Below, in pieces: positions 17,392-25,553 of a stretch of DNA of 64,000 bases. The position numbers were made by a program, and so were the translations under genes. The DNA lies in the NCBI GenBank assembly GCA_007833815.1, contig CP033464.1:3342001-3406000 (forward strand), in the 5' to 3' direction. Position 1 is the first letter of the stretch; each line of letters begins with the position of its first letter. The stretch comes from Brevibacillus laterosporus. GTDB lineage: Bacteria; Bacillota; Bacilli; Brevibacillales; Brevibacillaceae. The notes below the pieces were generated by a model that saw only the letters and a program-made list of their open reading frames with translations, was not told where the DNA came from and did not search any database.

Positions 17392-17640
17392 TTAGGCATA
17401 TTGCCAAAGGAGGCTGGGCGAGAAAAAAGAGCTGGAGTGAATTTTTCGTTTTTGCATCTGCAAGATGTAAGTATCTAAAGTTTGACTCAAGTGAATAACC
17501 GAGTGATCCAAAAAGCTACCCTTTTCTGATACTAGTTGAACCAACTCACTTTTTAATTGATTAATTACTTTTTGTAGCTCAATTTCGTCCTCCACTGGTT
17601 CAAGGGTATCTGCGAGATTTTTTAGCTGTTTTGGTTCCAT
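17392..17640 (-). CDS. Spo0E-like sporulation phosphatase
   Basis: 82 residues, the size of Spo0E-type aspartyl-phosphate phosphatases. The family signature is the SQTLD motif at residues 52-56 (generic SQELD), in the context DHSVIHLSQTLDTYILQMQK, preceded by a helix rich in Leu and Glu. Such proteins remove phosphate from Spo0A or related regulators and restrain sporulation. The start has AGAGGAG nine bases upstream. It is transcribed away from the polyketide operon and is separated from it by a long noncoding stretch. Confidence 0.75.
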   Translation of the reverse strand: MEPKQLKNLADTLEPVEDEIELQKVINQLKSELVQLVSEKGSFLDHSVIHLSQTLDTYILQMQKRKIHSSSFFSPSLLWQYA

Positions 17641-17780
17641 CGAATTTTTCTCCTCTCATCTTTTTCTTATCCTTACTATATCTAGCGTATCAAAGGAAAA
17701 TGGCTTAACCGGTAGTTAGAAACGTTTTACAGCCTTCGACAGCCATCGTCCTGTTTCTTTCAGACATAATTCTACAGATG

Positions 17781-18009
17781 TATAATATTAAAATTATAAA
17801 TGTATATAACAATTATTTAAGATAAAAAAGTTAAAAAACAGAAGCGTGAAACGATCTGGCTTGCAAACCAGAAACTACTCATACTGTATTGATTTTACGC
17901 CATTAATACAGGGCAATGCTAATTTTTAAGCTTACTCTCTAATGAAGCCTGCAGTTAACCGGTATTCTAATGATAAAAAAGTTAATGAGAAAACAGGCCT
18001 TTCTTTTTA
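17781..18009 (+). ncRNA. Candidate structured RNA or leader
   Basis: A TATAAT box is followed by two stable hairpins. The loop of the second (TTTTACGC, 17893-17900) can pair with the upstream GCGTGAAA (17844-17851). After that comes a compound stem, GCCTG-TTAAC / GTTAA-CAGGC, with a CTTTCTTTTT tail. This has the layout of a small RNA or an attenuated leader. I do not recognise a riboswitch class. The -35 box is poor, so the evidence is structural only. Confidence 0.3.
17946..18009 (+). terminator. Terminator-like hairpin in the leader region
   Basis: GCCTG and CAGGC form the base, TTAAC and GTTAA an inner helix, and CTTTCTTTTT follows. The helices are short. Confidence 0.4.
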
Positions 18010-18510
18010 CAATGTGATGAGAAGAGAGGGAGTCAAAAACGAAAAAATGTCGAGAGTATAGTCGATTCTGCTTTTTTCTACTTGGTTTTCACTATGCAAA
18101 ATAAGATTGTCGGAATAGTAATCTGTTATCGTATCAAAGTTTTGAGAGTAAGCATACATGTATGGCGAGGAGTGTTGTAGCAGTCGGTACCTTTATGTAG
18201 TCGGTACTGATCCATTTAATGTTATTCATGATATGAATGTGAAGTATAACAAAGATATACATGTTATGTATTGTTATGTTACTTTGTCTTATAGTGGAAA
18301 TATTAACATTCCATTATATGGATTTATTTATATTTACTAACATGTAATTTTGTGGTAACGTTATTTTGCGAATAGAAAGAAAAAGAAAAAGAAAAAAAAC
18401 AGTTATTCAATTGGATGGAAATGCGATGGAATAAGGGTTTAATAGAATCTGAGTTTGAGATTGTTACATTCAGTTGCTTTTCATGAAAGGCATTTTAGAT
18501 TTGAAAGCAG

Positions 18511-19986
18511 GTGATTCCTATAATCTACACACGATTGAAACAACTAATCGAACACAATCCCCATGCAACAGCCATTATCAGAGAAACGGAAGAAATTCCT
18601 TATCAAGCGGTACTACATGAAGCAGATAATCTGGTACAAGCTTTTAAGAAGTTTGGCTTGAATGCAGAGACGCCATTAGCTATTGTTCTTCAAAAAAGCG
18701 AAGTCATTTGGGCAGCAATAGTGGCAGCTAGCCAGCTTAATATTTCTGTCATGTTAGTTGATCCTCATTTAAAAGAAGAAGAAATGCAACAAATTATGAC
18801 GATGTATAAAACTCACTATGTTTTGCGTGAAATAAATAGTACAGCAATAGATTCACTGGGATACGATGAATGGTACGATCTTTCGTGTTTTAGCCATGCC
18901 TTTTCTATTGGAAATATAGGAGTACAGGCAACTTGTTGGAATGAATATATTCAACCATCAATAAATCAAAGCTATCTCGTGTTTCTAACGTCGGGATCAA
19001 CCAAGATACCATCTGCCGTAGTCAAAACAATTGAAAGTGTTATGTTTGATGGAAAACGTGTAGGTCAATCTCTTGGTATTACCCCAGAAGATCGTGTCTT
19101 ATGTGTAGCCCCCATTTATCATGTATTTGGCTCTATTTGCGGGTGTTTTGCTCCTTTCTTAAGTGGAGCAGCAGTATCTTTTACTGGGGCATACGTTCTT
19201 CCATCTAGTTTGGAAAAGAAAATTCACAAACAATCTTGCAACATACTAATGGGTCTACCAGTTCACTACAAAATGTTGGTTCAACACATTAATAAGCCGC
19301 TAGATAAAATTAGGATTGCTTTATCATCAACTTCACCATTGTCAGATGAGCTGTTATTATCCTGTAAGGAAAAATTGAACGTATTTATTCAAAACATCTA
19401 CGGCTCATCAGAAACAGGAGCCATTTCTATTCAACGAAATCACTTATCTATTAGTGAATCTACAAACGTGGGGCAGCCTCTTGATGGTGTACTTGTAAAG
19501 CTAGATGAAACAAACCCGTTTGAGTTTGATGGGAAAACGGTCTATGAATTACTTATAAAAAGTGAGTCTCTTGCTAAGGGGTACCTGCGTAAGGAAGATT
19601 CGGATGATTGTGAATATGTATTGCAGGATGGATGGTGGCGAACCGGCGATCTGTCCTATCTAAGTGGAGAATTCGAGCTACATATCGTTGGTCGCTTAAA
19701 TATTACAATAAATGTGAATGGTAAAAAGGTTAATCCGTATGAAATTGAGGAAGTACTAAGTAAACATCCAGCTATAGTAGATGCGGTAGTTGTGGGTCAA
19801 CACGATTTTACCCGAGGAGAAATACCTGTAGCTTATGTCGTAGCTAATAAGCAAGTTACTGAAATAGAGATACTTGAGCATTGTCGTGAAAGATTATCTG
19901 ATTTCAAAGTGCCAAGAAGAATAGAATTTAGGGACGATCTACCCAAAACGGCAGCCGGGAAGGTTCGTCGAAAAGAAGTGAAATAG
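18511..19986 (+). CDS. Acyl/aryl-adenylating ligase (ANL superfamily), probably activates cinnamate
   Basis: 491 residues, a complete adenylate-forming enzyme. The AMP-binding loop is TSGSTKIPSAVVKT (from residue 160). Then come IYGSSETGAISI, WWRTGDLSYL and the C-terminal PKTAAGKVRRKEVK with the catalytic Lys. It opens the operon and is followed 33 bases later by a free ACP, the arrangement for loading a carboxylic acid onto a carrier protein. With an ammonia-lyase gene in the same operon, cinnamate is the inferred substrate; the sequence alone does not show it. The start is unclear: GTG at 18511 lies inside the ribosome-like AGCAGGTGATT. TTG at 18535 is an alternative. Confidence 0.8.
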   Translation: MIPIIYTRLKQLIEHNPHATAIIRETEEIPYQAVLHEADNLVQAFKKFGLNAETPLAIVLQKSEVIWAAIVAASQLNISVMLVDPHLKEEEMQQIMTMYKTHYVLREINSTAIDSLGYDEWYDLSCFSHAFSIGNIGVQATCWNEYIQPSINQSYLVFLTSGSTKIPSAVVKTIESVMFDGKRVGQSLGITPEDRVLCVAPIYHVFGSICGCFAPFLSGAAVSFTGAYVLPSSLEKKIHKQSCNILMGLPVHYKMLVQHINKPLDKIRIALSSTSPLSDELLLSCKEKLNVFIQNIYGSSETGAISIQRNHLSISESTNVGQPLDGVLVKLDETNPFEFDGKTVYELLIKSESLAKGYLRKEDSDDCEYVLQDGWWRTGDLSYLSGEFELHIVGRLNITINVNGKKVNPYEIEEVLSKHPAIVDAVVVGQHDFTRGEIPVAYVVANKQVTEIEILEHCRERLSDFKVPRRIEFRDDLPKTAAGKVRRKEVK

Positions 19987-20018
19987 TTGTAGAATAAAAA
20001 CAGAACGAGAGGTAATAT

Positions 20019-20294
20019 ATGGAAATCAAAAATTCAACAGACTATAGTCTTATCATTAAAAATGATTTAGTAGAAATTATAAAAACACATTATGGTCTTG
20101 AGATTGATCCAGCTAGTATTCCAGACGATTTGGATATTATCAAACAATATAATTTGGATTCTATCGTTATTATGGAGTTGTTGGTGAATATCGAAAAGCG
20201 ATTTGATATTCAGATAGCAGATGAAGAGCTTAATACGGAATTAGTACGTACAATTGATAAATTGATGCTTTATATTCAGTCCAAAAAAATGTAA
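20019..20294 (+). CDS. Free acyl carrier protein
   Basis: 91 residues with the phosphopantetheine site Ser48 in YNLDSIVIMELL and the usual acidic helices. GAGAGG precedes the ATG. It lies between the ligase and the amidotransferase and probably carries the acyl group made by the ligase (inferred: cinnamoyl) to the condensation domain. It could alternatively be the carrier used by the amidotransferase. Confidence 0.9.
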   Translation: MEIKNSTDYSLIIKNDLVEIIKTHYGLEIDPASIPDDLDIIKQYNLDSIVIMELLVNIEKRFDIQIADEELNTELVRTIDKLMLYIQSKKM

Positions 20295-20312
20295 AGAGGA
20301 GTCCTTGAAAAA

Positions 20313-22187
20313 ATGTGTGGGATAACAGGGTGGATCGATTGGGAACATAACTTGTTGAATCAAAAACATACTTTACAACAGATGTCTGATTCTATTCGTC
20401 ATCGAGGACCAGATGCTGAAGGCTTTTGGATTACGGAACACGCAGCGTTGGCACATCGACGTCTAATTGTTATTGATCCTGAAGGTGGAGTACAACCTTT
20501 TGTCTATCAAGACTCTGACCCATTATATGCCATGACTTATAATGGAGAAATTTATAATTACCTTGAACTACGTCGTGAATTAATAGAACGCGGACATCAA
20601 TTTAAAACAAATTCTGACACGGAAGTATTGCTACACGCCTATATGGAATGGGCAGAAGATTGTGTTAAGCATCTCAATGGTATTTTTGCTTTTGCGATTT
20701 GGGACCAGAAGAAACAAAGTTTGTTTTTAGCACGAGATCATTTAGGAGTTAAACCTTTATTTTATTTCCAACAAGGAAGTTCTATTTTGTTTGGTTCGGA
20801 AATAAAGGCGATTCTTGCTCATCCGAGTGTGAAACGAGAAGTTGATTTTCAAGGATTATCCGAGCTTATCGTTCTTGGGGGAATACGTACGCCTGGTAAC
20901 GGTGTTTTTACAAATATTTTTGAAGTAAAGCCTGCTCATACGATGGTGTTTACGAAAGAAAGAACAAGAGAGTCGCGTTATTGGCAACTCCAAAGTAAGT
21001 TACATACTGATTCTGTCGAAGAAACAGCAGAACATATTAAGTATTTATTAGAAGATACAGTGAAGCGCCAATTAATTGCTGATGTTCCCGTTGTATCCAT
21101 GCTTTCAGGAGGTTTGGATTCAAGTGGTTTAGTTTCGATTGCGGGACGTCAGTTTTTTGATAAAGGAGAGCAGTTGTCTACATACTCCGTTGACTTTGTA
21201 GGAAGTGCCCAAGATTTTGTAGCGGATGTAGCTCGTCCTAGTTTAGATGCACCGTACGCAAAAATGCTGTCCGAGCATGTCGGAACGAAGCACCATTCGA
21301 TAACACTTACCTCTGAACAGTTGCTTGAAAATATGCTTATTCCTATGCGTATGCGTGATTTACCTGGTTATGGCGATATGGAGACATCCTTACATTTATT
21401 ATTTCGGGAGATGAAGAAGGACGCTACGGTAGCTATTTCAGGTGAATCGGCAGATGAAATATTTAGTGGATACCCGTGGTTTCATCAAGAAGAGTACCTA
21501 GATTCTCCTACTTATCCTTGGTTGATAAACACATGGGATAAATTTGCCTCTTTATTACATCAAGATGTAATCGAGAATATTCAACCAAGCAAATATGCGG
21601 CAATGAGATATGCTGAAGCGATTAAGGAAGTGCCTCTGCTTGAAAATGAAACAACAACACAAATGCGCCAACGTAAAATGTCCTATGTATTCATCACTCG
21701 CTTTTTGATCGGGTTATTGGAGCGTAAAGACCGCGCGAGTATGTATGCAGGTTTTGAAGTACGCGTTCCATTTTGTGATTACCGATTAGTGGAGTATGCC
21801 TTTAATATTCCGTTCGATATGAAGACCATTGGAAATATCGAGAAAGGGATATTGCGTCAAGCCTTCAAGGGCTACATGCCTGAAGAAGTACGACTTCGTA
21901 GAAAAAGTGCTTATCCATCGACACAAGATCCTATCTATTTTGCAGGAGTTCATTCAGCCTTTCATGAGATGATGTCTAATTCGAATGCACCTATTCATGA
22001 TTTATTGGACAAAAAGAAAATATTGAATTTATTAGACGGAAAATCTGCTCTGCTTCAAGGTAAAATGCACTCTAGTCAAGGATTGTTACTCAAGTTAATG
22101 GAATATTTTATACAAGTAAATATGTGGTTAATCGAATATAACATTACGATTACATCCACCAACAGTATCCGGAACATCACAATGTAA
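20313..22187 (+). CDS. Asparagine synthase-like glutamine amidotransferase
   Basis: 624 residues, the full AsnB layout. The N-terminal Cys2 in MCGITGW is the glutaminase nucleophile, with RHRGPDAEG and YNGEIYNY in the same domain. The synthetase domain carries the ATP pyrophosphatase loop SGGLDSS (about 265-271) and GESADEIFSGYPW. In polyketide clusters such enzymes make primary amides from carboxylates using glutamine. Here it is proposed to amidate the finished chain at C1. A malonamyl-starter role, known in glutarimide pathways, is less likely because a separate loading module is present. GAGGAG lies ten bases before the ATG. Confidence 0.88.
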   Translation: MCGITGWIDWEHNLLNQKHTLQQMSDSIRHRGPDAEGFWITEHAALAHRRLIVIDPEGGVQPFVYQDSDPLYAMTYNGEIYNYLELRRELIERGHQFKTNSDTEVLLHAYMEWAEDCVKHLNGIFAFAIWDQKKQSLFLARDHLGVKPLFYFQQGSSILFGSEIKAILAHPSVKREVDFQGLSELIVLGGIRTPGNGVFTNIFEVKPAHTMVFTKERTRESRYWQLQSKLHTDSVEETAEHIKYLLEDTVKRQLIADVPVVSMLSGGLDSSGLVSIAGRQFFDKGEQLSTYSVDFVGSAQDFVADVARPSLDAPYAKMLSEHVGTKHHSITLTSEQLLENMLIPMRMRDLPGYGDMETSLHLLFREMKKDATVAISGESADEIFSGYPWFHQEEYLDSPTYPWLINTWDKFASLLHQDVIENIQPSKYAAMRYAEAIKEVPLLENETTTQMRQRKMSYVFITRFLIGLLERKDRASMYAGFEVRVPFCDYRLVEYAFNIPFDMKTIGNIEKGILRQAFKGYMPEEVRLRRKSAYPSTQDPIYFAGVHSAFHEMMSNSNAPIHDLLDKKKILNLLDGKSALLQGKMHSSQGLLLKLMEYFIQVNMWLIEYNITITSTNSIRNITM

Positions 22188-22262
22188 GTGTAGGGATATG
22201 CCATCAGCATGGCGCATTGAAGATGTAGTCGATTAATAAATCTTGGCCAGAGGTGTTTTAAG

Positions 22263-25200
22263 GTGCATCCATCAGTTGTTTTTATGTATTCGGGTCAAGG
22301 ATCACAGTTTTATCAGATGGGTAAGACATTATTTGAACAGAATGAAATTTTTAGATCATGCATGCTCCAATTAGATTCGAACGTACACGATTTAATAGGT
22401 ATATCTGTACTAGATGAATTGTATGATGACCATAAAAAAATGACAGAGCCGTTTACTCGTACGCTTTATACTCATGTTTGTATTTTTATGTTGGAATACG
22501 CCATTACGATGGTTTTATTAGAAAATGGAGTCGTCCCAGACGCTGTTATTGGCGTAAGTATGGGAGAATTTGCAGCTGCGGTGACAGCAGGTGTATGTTG
22601 CGTTGATACTGCGCTGAAAGCTGTTGTTAAACAAGCCCAATTATTAGAAAACGGTTGTGAAGAAGGCGGTATGCTGGCTATTTTACATCATCCGTCTATG
22701 TTCTCGTCCGATCCTCTTCTATATAAAAATTGCGATTTGGTTTCTATTCATAACGAGAATCATTTTATTATTTCAGGTAGAAAAGAGCATATAACTAAGG
22801 CTGAACAGCATGCTAAGAACAATGGAATCATTTGTAGTATATTACCGGTTACACAAGGGTTCCATTCTTCTAGCATAGATCCTGCATCAGATGAATATGT
22901 TGCTTTTTTAAAAAAGCAACTTTTTCTTGATCCTAAAATCTCGTTTATTTCAAGTGTGTATGGTGAACCGATTGAAAAATGTAATTCGGATTATTTTTGG
23001 CAAGTCATTCGAAAACCTATTCAATTTACCAAGGGCTTCACCTATTTACAAGAAGAAGATCAAGATCGGATATTTTTGGATCTAGGTCCTTCAGGAACGC
23101 TTGTCAATGTGAGTAAATCAATGTCGAATAAACGAAAGAATCCTATCATCTTGCCCATTATAACACCGTATAAACAAGATCGACAAAATTTGGATTATAT
23201 CCTATCTCACTATGCTCATAAATATACAACTAGGGAAAAAAAGGGGAAAAAAAGTATGCTTGCTTTTGTATTTCCTGGACAAGGATCGCAAAAAAAGGGA
23301 ATGGGAGGAGAATTATTTGATCAGTATCCTCAAATCACCAGCCAAGCCGATTTGGTTTTAGGATACTCCATTAAAGAATTGTGTTTAGATGATCCATTAG
23401 GAAGATTACATCAGACCGAATACACACAGCCTGCCTTGTTTACCGTAAATGCGCTGATGTATTTGAATACCATTAACGAAACGGGAAGAAAACCAGATAT
23501 CGTTGCAGGGCACAGTTTGGGTGAATATAATGCTTTATTTGCTGCAGGGGCTTTTGATTTTGTAACTGGATTAAGACTAGTGAAAAAAAGGGGGGAATTA
23601 ATGAGCCGGGCTGTTGGCGGGGGGATGGCAGCAGTTATAGGGATGGATGAGAAAAGAATGAAGCATACATTGCTACAAAATGAATTAGACAGTATTGATC
23701 TTGCTAATTTGAATTCCCCTCATCAGTTAGTCATCTCGGGGTTACAAACAGATATCAATCAAGCAAAGCTGATATTTGAGGCAATTGAAGGTATTACTTA
23801 CATTCCGTTAAGAGTAAGTGGGGCCTTTCATTCCAGATACTTGATGGAGGCAAGAGGGCAATTTGAGTCCTATATGGATTCCTTTGTGTTTGCAGAATGT
23901 AACATACCTGTATTGTCAAATGTCCATGCCAGATTATATCAAAAAAACGATATCAAAATGAATTTGGTTAGACAGATTACGGAGTCCGTTCGATGGTGTG
24001 AGACGGTGCAAGTTTTGATGGGATTTGAAGGCATTGAAATGAAAGAGATAGGTCCGGGTAAAGTATTGACTGGATTGATGAAGAAAATAACAGCAGAAGC
24101 AGAGCCAATCTTCATCCCTAGTGAAGCTAGTTATCAAGTCGAAGCTCTTTCTGGTAAACATGCCAAAACCAGTGCTATAACAACTGTTGGCTGCAAACAG
24201 TTTATGCGAGATTATCAATTACAATATGCTTATTTGGCTGGTGGCATGTATAAAGGCATCGCCTCCAAAGAAATGGTAGTCAAGCTGGGCAAAGCTGGCA
24301 TGATGGGTTTTCTAGGTACAGGGGGATTACACGTACAACAAATCGAGCAATCTATTCAATACATTCAAAAAGAACTAAAAAGTGGTCAAGCGTACGGAAT
24401 GAACCTATTACATACTCCAGGAAAGCTTGAAAGAGAAGAGCAATTGGTAGATCTATATATGCACTACGGTATCAAAACAGTAGAAGCATCTGCCTACATG
24501 AGCATAACTCCTGCATTAATAAAATACCGTGCGCATGGATTAAACAAGCTACCAGACGGTACCGTTTCAAGCGTTAATCGAATTATTGGTAAGGTATCGA
24601 GACCTGAAATAGCGGAACATTTTTTAAGTCCAGCACCAGAGTACCTAGTAGAAAAAATGGTCAGGGAAAATAAAATTACGAGAGAACAAGCTCATATGCT
24701 CAGTAAAATCCCGATGGTAGATGATTTGTGTATAGAGGCAGATTCAGGTGGGCATACAGATGGGGGAGTATCTTATGTTCTCATGCCAGCCATGATACAG
24801 CTACGGGATGAGATGATGGAAAAATATAAATACCGTAAGAAGGTTAGAATTGGAGCAGCAGGCGGAATTGGTACTCCTGAGGCAGCAGCCGCAGCCTTCA
24901 TATTAGGAGCTGATTTTATACTGACAGGCTCTATTAATCAATGTACCGTACAGGCGGGCACTAGTGATGCCGTTAAAGACTTGCTACAACAGGTACAGAT
25001 TCAAGATACCACATATGCGCCAGCAGGAGATCGGTTTGAAATAGGAGCCAAAGTTCAAGTGTTAAAAAGAGGTGTGTTTTTCCCTGCTAGGGCGAACAAG
25101 CTTTTTGAATTGTATTGTCAATACAATTCACTTGAAGAGATAAATGAAAAAGATAAAAAACTTATACAGGCAAAATACTTTAAACGCAGTTTTAAAGAAA

Positions 25201-25514
25201 TATATGATGAATTGAAACCGAATTATTCACAAGAAGAAATAGATAAGGCTGAAAAAAATCCGAAGCATAAAATGGCCTTGATTTTTAAATGGTACCTTGC
25301 TCATTCAACAAATGTAGCATTAGATGGTGTTCCGGGACAACAAGTAGATTATCAAATTCATTGTGGTCCTGCGCTAGGTGCATTCAATCGTTGGGTAAAG
25401 GGAACAAATTTGGAAAGTTGGAAAAACCGTCATGTAGATGAGATCGGCGTAAAATTAATGGAAGAAACTGTGAAAATATTAAATAATCAGTTCCGAAATT
25501 TTCAAAGTAAATAA
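22263..25514 (+). CDS. Trans-acting AT-AT-enoylreductase protein
   Basis: 1083 residues. AT1 (about 1-310) has YSGQGSQ, nucleophile Ser99 in GVSMGEF and GFHSSS. AT2 (about 330-620) has FPGQGSQ, Ser418 in GHSLGEY and GAFHSR, and is the better malonyl-CoA:ACP transferase candidate. From about 650 to the end is a PfaD-type FMN enoylreductase with LGTGGLHVQQIE, EADSGGHTDGG and RIGAAGGIGTPEA. This supplies extender units to the PKS proteins, none of which contains an AT, which defines a trans-AT system. AT1 may be an acyl hydrolase that clears stalled chains, as in PedC-like proteins. The start is GTG at 22263 with GAGGTG six bases upstream. Confidence 0.93.
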   Translation: MHPSVVFMYSGQGSQFYQMGKTLFEQNEIFRSCMLQLDSNVHDLIGISVLDELYDDHKKMTEPFTRTLYTHVCIFMLEYAITMVLLENGVVPDAVIGVSMGEFAAAVTAGVCCVDTALKAVVKQAQLLENGCEEGGMLAILHHPSMFSSDPLLYKNCDLVSIHNENHFIISGRKEHITKAEQHAKNNGIICSILPVTQGFHSSSIDPASDEYVAFLKKQLFLDPKISFISSVYGEPIEKCNSDYFWQVIRKPIQFTKGFTYLQEEDQDRIFLDLGPSGTLVNVSKSMSNKRKNPIILPIITPYKQDRQNLDYILSHYAHKYTTREKKGKKSMLAFVFPGQGSQKKGMGGELFDQYPQITSQADLVLGYSIKELCLDDPLGRLHQTEYTQPALFTVNALMYLNTINETGRKPDIVAGHSLGEYNALFAAGAFDFVTGLRLVKKRGELMSRAVGGGMAAVIGMDEKRMKHTLLQNELDSIDLANLNSPHQLVISGLQTDINQAKLIFEAIEGITYIPLRVSGAFHSRYLMEARGQFESYMDSFVFAECNIPVLSNVHARLYQKNDIKMNLVRQITESVRWCETVQVLMGFEGIEMKEIGPGKVLTGLMKKITAEAEPIFIPSEASYQVEALSGKHAKTSAITTVGCKQFMRDYQLQYAYLAGGMYKGIASKEMVVKLGKAGMMGFLGTGGLHVQQIEQSIQYIQKELKSGQAYGMNLLHTPGKLEREEQLVDLYMHYGIKTVEASAYMSITPALIKYRAHGLNKLPDGTVSSVNRIIGKVSRPEIAEHFLSPAPEYLVEKMVRENKITREQAHMLSKIPMVDDLCIEADSGGHTDGGVSYVLMPAMIQLRDEMMEKYKYRKKVRIGAAGGIGTPEAAAAAFILGADFILTGSINQCTVQAGTSDAVKDLLQQVQIQDTTYAPAGDRFEIGAKVQVLKRGVFFPARANKLFELYCQYNSLEEINEKDKKLIQAKYFKRSFKEIYDELKPNYSQEEIDKAEKNPKHKMALIFKWYLAHSTNVALDGVPGQQVDYQIHCGPALGAFNRWVKGTNLESWKNRHVDEIGVKLMEETVKILNNQFRNFQSK

Positions 25515-25553
25515 TCCATTAGTAAAATTCGCTATTGAAACGAGGTATATTTC

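Larger units (their letters stand above)
17641..18510. other. Long noncoding region upstream of the polyketide operon
   Basis: About 870 bases without a convincing gene. It holds a TATAAT at 17781-17786, two hairpins (TCTGG/CCAGA at 17855-17872 and CTGTATT/AATACAG at 17884-17911), a terminator-like structure at 17946-18009, the ten-base direct repeat TTAACCGGTA at 17705 and 17955, AGTCGGTAC repeated near 18181 and 18198, and a purine tract at about 18374-18401. A 60-codon frame at 18158-18340 has no ribosome site and unconvincing composition. The promoter of the operon must be here or further upstream, but I cannot name it with confidence. Confidence 0.6.

Noticed and set aside
17292-17498. 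Plus-strand 68-codon frame after the secreted-protein gene
   Set aside because: It overlaps the Spo0E-like gene on the other strand, which has both a family motif and a good ribosome site.
18158-18340. 60-codon frame upstream of the operon
   Set aside because: It has no ribosome site, odd Cys/Tyr-rich composition and no recognisable motif.
20313-22187. Primary-metabolism asparagine synthetase or glutarimide starter enzyme
   Set aside because: It is embedded in the polyketide operon, so a housekeeping role is unlikely. A glutarimide starter would need no GNAT loading module, which is present.
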